Below, piece after piece: positions 60,024 to 64,000 of a DNA stretch of 64,000 bases. Under the pieces are notes generated by a model, which was not told the origin of the DNA, made no database searches, and saw nothing but the letters and a program-made list of their open reading frames with translations. The translations under genes were made by a program, and so were the position numbers. Numbering within the stretch: position 1 is the stretch's first letter; each line of letters starts with the position of its first letter. The DNA is taken from assembly GCA_903907985.1 (NCBI GenBank), contig CAIVQG010000026.1, positions 27,689-91,688 of the forward strand, in the 5' to 3' direction. The stretch is from an uncultured delta proteobacterium. GTDB taxonomy: Bacteria > Desulfobacterota > Syntrophia > Syntrophales > Smithellaceae.

Positions 60024-61070
60024 TCATTGTTCTTTATCACTTACGCCAGCTTCGGCGAATGTTGCCATTTCCCGCAGGATGCGCGCCGAGGCTTCGATCA
60101 GGTGAAAAGCAAGCACCGCTCCGGTTCCTTCTCCCAAACGCAGATTCAGGTTAATCAAGGGAGTCAATCCGAGGTGCTTGTGCATGGCCTGATGGCCGAT
60201 TTCCACCGATTGGTGTGAGCCAAAGAGGTAATTGCGTACATCCGGCACCAGGCCGACCGCAATCATGGCGGCAGCGGTAGAAATGAATCCATCCACCACA
60301 ACCGGGATACGGCGTGCGGCGGCGGCAATCATCACGCCGGCCAGACCGGCAATTTCCAACCCGCCGACTTTGGAGAGGACATCCAGCGCATCGCTCGGAT
60401 CTGGTTTGTTCACGGCGATGGCCTGTTCGATCACCTTTACCTTGTGCGCCAGCCCGGCATCGTCGAGACCGGTGCCACGCCCGGTGACTTTGGCCACCGG
60501 TAATCCGGTCATAACGGCTACGATTGCCGATGATGGTGTCGTGTTGCCGATGCCCATATCGCCGGTGGCAATCAAGTCGATATCTCTTTCGGCGACCTGC
60601 GCCAGCACATCCATACCGCAGGTCAATGCTTTTTCAGCCTCGCTACGGGTCATGGCTGGTCCCTTGGCCATATTGCGCGTCCCATGGGCTACTTTACGGT
60701 GCAACAACCCGGGCAGGGAGGGTTCAAAATCGGAGGCAACGCCGATGTCGACAATGGTCACGCCGGCCCCGGCCTGACGCGCCAGCACATTGATGGCGGC
60801 GCCACCCTGGAGGAAATTCAGCACCATTTGTTTTGTGACTTCGGCAGGGAAGGCGCTGATGCCTTCCTGCGCCACACCATGGTCGGCAGCCATGACGATA
60901 ACCGCTTTGCGGGAAACTGTGGGGAAGGGATCGGCCTTCATTCCGGCCAACTGGATGGAAATTTCTTCCAGCCGGCCAAGGCTCAAGGCAGGCTTGGTCA
61001 AGTTGCTGTGCCTTGTTTGGGCCTTTTTCGCGGCATCTATATCAATCGGGGGAATTGTTGGATAAATCAT
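60024..61070 (-). CDS. cobT: Nicotinate-nucleotide-DMB phosphoribosyltransferase
   Basis: A 348-residue CobT that makes alpha-ribazole 5'-phosphate from a benzimidazole-type base and nicotinate mononucleotide. VIVMAADHGVAQEGISAFPA (about 52-71), LQGGAAINVLARQAGAGVTI (about 88-107) and ATGDMGIGNTTPSSAIVAVM (about 167-186) form the active site; VVVDGFISTAAAMIAVGL (about 255) and the catalytic Glu in LRLGEGTGAV (about 311) are present. It determines which lower ligand is installed. It follows btuF by 55 bases. Confidence 0.95.
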   Translation of the reverse strand: MIYPTIPPIDIDAAKKAQTRHSNLTKPALSLGRLEEISIQLAGMKADPFPTVSRKAVIVMAADHGVAQEGISAFPAEVTKQMVLNFLQGGAAINVLARQAGAGVTIVDIGVASDFEPSLPGLLHRKVAHGTRNMAKGPAMTRSEAEKALTCGMDVLAQVAERDIDLIATGDMGIGNTTPSSAIVAVMTGLPVAKVTGRGTGLDDAGLAHKVKVIEQAIAVNKPDPSDALDVLSKVGGLEIAGLAGVMIAAAARRIPVVVDGFISTAAAMIAVGLVPDVRNYLFGSHQSVEIGHQAMHKHLGLTPLINLNLRLGEGTGAVLAFHLIEASARILREMATFAEAGVSDKEQ

Positions 61071-61125
61071 GGTTTATTACCTTTTCTTAATACAACGCTG
61101 TTTCACTTACTACAGCATGGTATTA

Positions 61126-62040
61126 TTATCTAGAATTTTTTATTTCCGGATGTAAAATTAGCGCCATTATTTCGATGGCATCAATAATGCGCGGCGATGC
61201 CCGATTAATCAAATTAGCATCAATCGGATAAATATTATTATTTTTTACCGCCGGTATTTCTGCAAATTTCCGCCAATATTTTTTAACCGCCACAAATTCT
61301 TTATCCGTGATCATTGGCGCAAAAATAATTATTTCCGGCGATGCTCCCAGAATGCCCTCTGCACTGTAGCTGGGATAGTTGGCAAGATCGCTGCCGGCGA
61401 CATTCACGCCCCCGGACCTTTCAATAACTTCATTGATTAACGTACCTCTCCCCGCAGTAATTACCGGCTCCAGGCCAAGCTGAAAAAAAACGCGTGGTTT
61501 ACTTTTATGACGTGTTTGCGCGCTGATGTTGTTTAATCTCTTTTGCAGCTTTTCCACCAGCTTTCCGGCTTCTGTTTCCCGATTTGTTATTTCCCCGATA
61601 TGTAAAATGCTTCTCAGGACGCCATTTGTATCGGAAGGGTTTGTTACATAGACGGGCAAACCGAGTCTTTCCAGCTGCTCCACGGTATCTTTTCTATTGC
61701 CGTCCGCTGTGGCCAAGATTAAATCAGGCTTCAGCGAGATAATCTTTTCAACGGAGGGATTGATAAAGCCACCGATGCGCGTTTTTGCGCGTGCTGACGC
61801 CGGCCAATCACAAAAAGTGGTCACACCTGCTATTTTATCGTCAAGACCTAGCGCATAAAGCGTTTCCGTGATACCAGGAGCAAGGGAAACAATCCGTTGC
61901 GGCCGAGGTGTAATATTTACACTGCGGCCTATTTCATCGGTTACCGTGCGGGCGCAGGATATGTTTGGACAACATACCATAAGAAAAACAGTAAAAAAAA
62001 ATATCAAAGTATTCTTGGTTAGGGGAGGCTTAAAACTCAA
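61126..62040 (-). CDS. btuF: Periplasmic cobalamin-binding protein BtuF
   Basis: An ABC-transporter binding protein of about 304 residues. The start is TTG 62040: GGAGG lies seven to eight bases upstream and it yields a normal signal peptide (NTLIFFFTVFLMVCCPNISC). The frame extends farther into btuB but gives no signal sequence there. The mature part has DEIGRSVNITPRPQRIVSLA, ITETLYALGLDDKIAGVTTF and CDWP (the B12-contacting loop region in the family), then LKPDLILATADGNRKDTVEQ. It overlaps the btuB stop by 11 bases. The permease and ATPase (btuC, btuD) are not in the window. Confidence 0.88.
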   Translation of the reverse strand: MSFKPPLTKNTLIFFFTVFLMVCCPNISCARTVTDEIGRSVNITPRPQRIVSLAPGITETLYALGLDDKIAGVTTFCDWPASARAKTRIGGFINPSVEKIISLKPDLILATADGNRKDTVEQLERLGLPVYVTNPSDTNGVLRSILHIGEITNRETEAGKLVEKLQKRLNNISAQTRHKSKPRVFFQLGLEPVITAGRGTLINEVIERSGGVNVAGSDLANYPSYSAEGILGASPEIIIFAPMITDKEFVAVKKYWRKFAEIPAVKNNNIYPIDANLINRASPRIIDAIEIMALILHPEIKNSR

Positions 62041-64000
62041 AGGAGAGTCCTCCCTTAAACGTGATTCCCGGCATGGGATAATAGGTGCTGGGAGCGCCTG
62101 CTCCGTATCCCGGAACATTATATGAACCAAATGACGCATACTTTACATCCCCGATATTATCAGCTCCGAAAAATGCTGTCATGTGGGTTTTCCCAAATGA
62201 TGGTTTGTATAAAAGATAAAGGTTGATAAGTGTGTAACTATCCAACTTATCGCCAACGTTAGAACTGTCCTGAGATAAAAATGAATCCCCCGAATAGTGT
62301 AGCTCGGGACGTAGAGTCAGGTCATAGGGCAAATAAATCTCCATGCCTAAATTTGCTATTCTGTTGGGTACGAGCCACAATTCTTTTTTATTGTTAGCGC
62401 CATCCTCATAAGTAGCTATGTGATAAGTAAAATTACCATAGAATCTGGCATGCTTTTCCCAGAGGTAAGAAAGAGAAATTTCGGCGCCGTCATGTCGCGT
62501 TTTATCTTGATTTCTATTATATCCTGTATTATGACCTGCATCGTACCATGAGATTTCATCTTCCATATCAATCCGGAAAAGAGTCAAACCTGTTTTCAGA
62601 TTATCCAGTGGATAAAGCTCCGTCCCTGCTTCAGTGCTGATGCCTTTTTCCGGTTTGAGGCCGGCATTAAATAATGTGCCGGCATTCCAGCCATTGTAAG
62701 AAGCCACTTCTTCCAGATAAGGAATCCGGTAAACGGTTGCATACTTCGCAAATACCTTTGATTTCTTCCCCCAAAGCCAGGTAAACCCGGCTTCATAAGC
62801 TTCGGCATTGTAGGTATTTTTCTGATCCGTAAAGTTGTTTGCCGGCTTGGTAAAATCGACATTGGAACCTTTAATTGATGTTCGTTCGGACCGGTAACCG
62901 CCACTGAGAATGAGATTTTTAAGAATGCTGAATTCATCGCGGATGTAGTATCCCAAAGACTCCCGTGTAAGATCAGCTGCGCTTGCTTGTGCAGTTCTCT
63001 CGCGATCGTTATAGAAATTCTTTTTGTAGGGTTCATTATAGTAATCTGCCCCGGCAATAACTTTGTTGTTAAACCCGAAGATTTGTCTGTCCAGAATATA
63101 TTTGGGTGTAAGGCCATAGGTATCGGCTTTGGTGTCGGTAAAGTTGTATGAAGACCATGACGCCATGTTGCCTTGCATATCTTTTCTGCCGTACAGAAAG
63201 TTGATTTCAAACTGCCCGAATGATCCCCAGAAAGATTTAATGCCCATATTCACATTGGTATATTTATCCGAACCATCGTCATCGGGAGTTGCACTATTAT
63301 ATAATTCTGGTGTCACTTGCTGGTACTGCCGTCTGTTCTGCTCCATCTGTGTCTTCGTAAGGTAGCCCGGCATTTGATAATCCACTTTATTAAATGAGAC
63401 GCCGAGCGAAAGATTGAGCAAATCGTTGGCAGAATATCCCACATCAAGACCACCGCCCTGCGCCGAATATTTGGAACGGTCCCTATAGCCGAAACTGAAA
63501 TTATTTTCTCCTGTTACCGCATAAGTCCATTTATCGGCAGCGCCTGTTACCGAGGCCCGTTCGTTGTTGAGACCGTAGCTCCCCATAAGAGCAGATACGT
63601 TAAATTTCGGTTCACCCTTGCCTTTTTTAGTGATGATGTTAATCACGCCACCGATAGCCGCATCGCCGTAAAGGACACTTCCAGGTCCCCGGACAATCTC
63701 GATTCTTTCTATTGTGTTGACCGGCATCTGCATCCAGTTGATTGAAGCCATATCCGTTCTGTTCAAACGGCGGCCATCCAGCATAACCAGTGTTTTCCCG
63801 TAAGGATTATCGCCGCCCAAACCACGCATGTCAATGTATGCCTGGGAGGAATTTCCGCTGGATGTGCGGAATTGAATGCTTTCGAGTTTATCGAGGACGT
63901 CAACAACCGTCGTCGCGCCGGATTTGCTGATTTCTTCAGCCGTAATCACGGTAACATTAGCGGGAGTTTTGCGGGTTTCCTGCCTGTCGCGCGTGGCGGT
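62030..64000 (-). CDS. btuB: TonB-dependent cobamide receptor BtuB (5' end cut)
   Basis: A TonB-dependent outer-membrane receptor. The reading frame stays open to the window edge (64000), with TATRDRQETRKTPANVTVIT continuing the plug domain upstream, so the signal peptide and TonB box are missing. Plug motifs are present: YIDMRGLGGDNPYGKTLVML, RIEIVRGPGSVLYGDAAIGG and VINIITKKGKG. The barrel ends with the aromatic GGLSFEF, the normal sorting signal. Assignment to cobamides comes from btuF and the cob genes immediately downstream. A cobalamin riboswitch, if any, would lie beyond the edge. Confidence 0.85.
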   Translation of the reverse strand, partial: TATRDRQETRKTPANVTVITAEEISKSGATTVVDVLDKLESIQFRTSSGNSSQAYIDMRGLGGDNPYGKTLVMLDGRRLNRTDMASINWMQMPVNTIERIEIVRGPGSVLYGDAAIGGVINIITKKGKGEPKFNVSALMGSYGLNNERASVTGAADKWTYAVTGENNFSFGYRDRSKYSAQGGGLDVGYSANDLLNLSLGVSFNKVDYQMPGYLTKTQMEQNRRQYQQVTPELYNSATPDDDGSDKYTNVNMGIKSFWGSFGQFEINFLYGRKDMQGNMASWSSYNFTDTKADTYGLTPKYILDRQIFGFNNKVIAGADYYNEPYKKNFYNDRERTAQASAADLTRESLGYYIRDEFSILKNLILSGGYRSERTSIKGSNVDFTKPANNFTDQKNTYNAEAYEAGFTWLWGKKSKVFAKYATVYRIPYLEEVASYNGWNAGTLFNAGLKPEKGISTEAGTELYPLDNLKTGLTLFRIDMEDEISWYDAGHNTGYNRNQDKTRHDGAEISLSYLWEKHARFYGNFTYHIATYEDGANNKKELWLVPNRIANLGMEIYLPYDLTLRPELHYSGDSFLSQDSSNVGDKLDSYTLINLYLLYKPSFGKTHMTAFFGADNIGDVKYASFGSYNVPGYGAGAPSTYYPMPGITFKGGLSFEF

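Noticed and set aside
60684..61133. + strand open frames antisense to cobT (up to 149 codons)
   Set aside because: CobT is intact with all motifs on the other strand; the antisense frames show no protein-like features.
62596..63210. 204-codon minus-strand frame within btuB
   Set aside because: It is a shifted frame of the clearly coding receptor and lacks a start context or known domain.

Overview
The window looks like a chromosomal segment of a Gram-negative anaerobe of the Desulfobacterota, the former Deltaproteobacteria. A Syntrophales-like relative is the best guess. This is an inference from the lysS-lolC-lolD-bamA-skp-lpxD-lpxA-...-lpxB-msbA-lpxK gene order, an FdhE homologue, a gap-tpiA-secG-tRNA-Leu block, and interspersed palindromic repeats of the kind common in that group. 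No rRNA or phylogenetic marker settles the taxon.

Region 1 (about 1-31130, + strand, visibly AT-rich) is an O-antigen or surface-polysaccharide locus. It encodes a Wzx-type flippase, a Wzy-like polymerase, about eight glycosyltransferases and a GT39-like membrane transferase. Decorating enzymes include an acetyltransferase, a NodU-type carbamoyltransferase, two small SAM methyltransferases, two zinc-binding C-methyltransferases and a B12-binding radical SAM enzyme. Nucleotide-sugar enzymes include an RmlC-like epimerase, an RmlD-like reductase, a WecB/FnlC-like 2-epimerase, a perosamine-synthase-like aminotransferase, a Gmd-like SDR, Gmm, GalE and further epimerases. Many genes touch or overlap, so it is probably read as a few long transcripts.

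Region 2 (about 31205-49899, - strand) runs convergently toward it and is the lipid A, core and envelope-assembly operon: lysS, lolC, lolD, bamA, skp, lpxD, lpxA, gnnA, gnnB, lpxB, msbA, lpxK, lpxL, waaF, gmhB, waaC and a 55-residue Trm112-like gene. The gnnA/gnnB pair between lpxA and lpxB predicts a lipid A built on 2,3-diamino-2,3-dideoxyglucose, with extra amide-linked acyl chains. BamA carries an additional TolB-N/FlgO-like domain before its five POTRA repeats.

Region 3 (about 50143-57706) holds housekeeping genes: ssb, an fdhE-like gene with a long and possibly structured leader, nth, gap, tpiA, secG, tRNA-Leu(GAG), a soluble GGDEF diguanylate cyclase, a MinD/FlhG-like ATPase and rnd. 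Palindromic repeats lie in several gaps.

Region 4 (57798-64000, - strand) is a cobamide (vitamin B12) uptake and remodelling cluster: btuB (cut by the window edge), btuF, cobT, cobS, cbiR and cobU. The cobU-cobT part looks more GC-rich than its surroundings. Together these genes can import a cobamide, cleave its nucleotide loop (CbiR), reactivate the cobinamide end (CobU), activate a chosen lower ligand (CobT) and rejoin the two (CobS). The radical SAM enzyme with a B12-binding domain in region 1 is one possible consumer of the product.

The most noteworthy points are the CbiR-centred remodelling operon, gnnA/gnnB in the lpx operon, the extended BamA, a Gmd homologue that has Asn where the catalytic Glu should be, a switch-like leader before fdhE, and a probable ATT start codon. 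I saw no CRISPR array, no insertion sequence with a transposase, and no phage or defence island.
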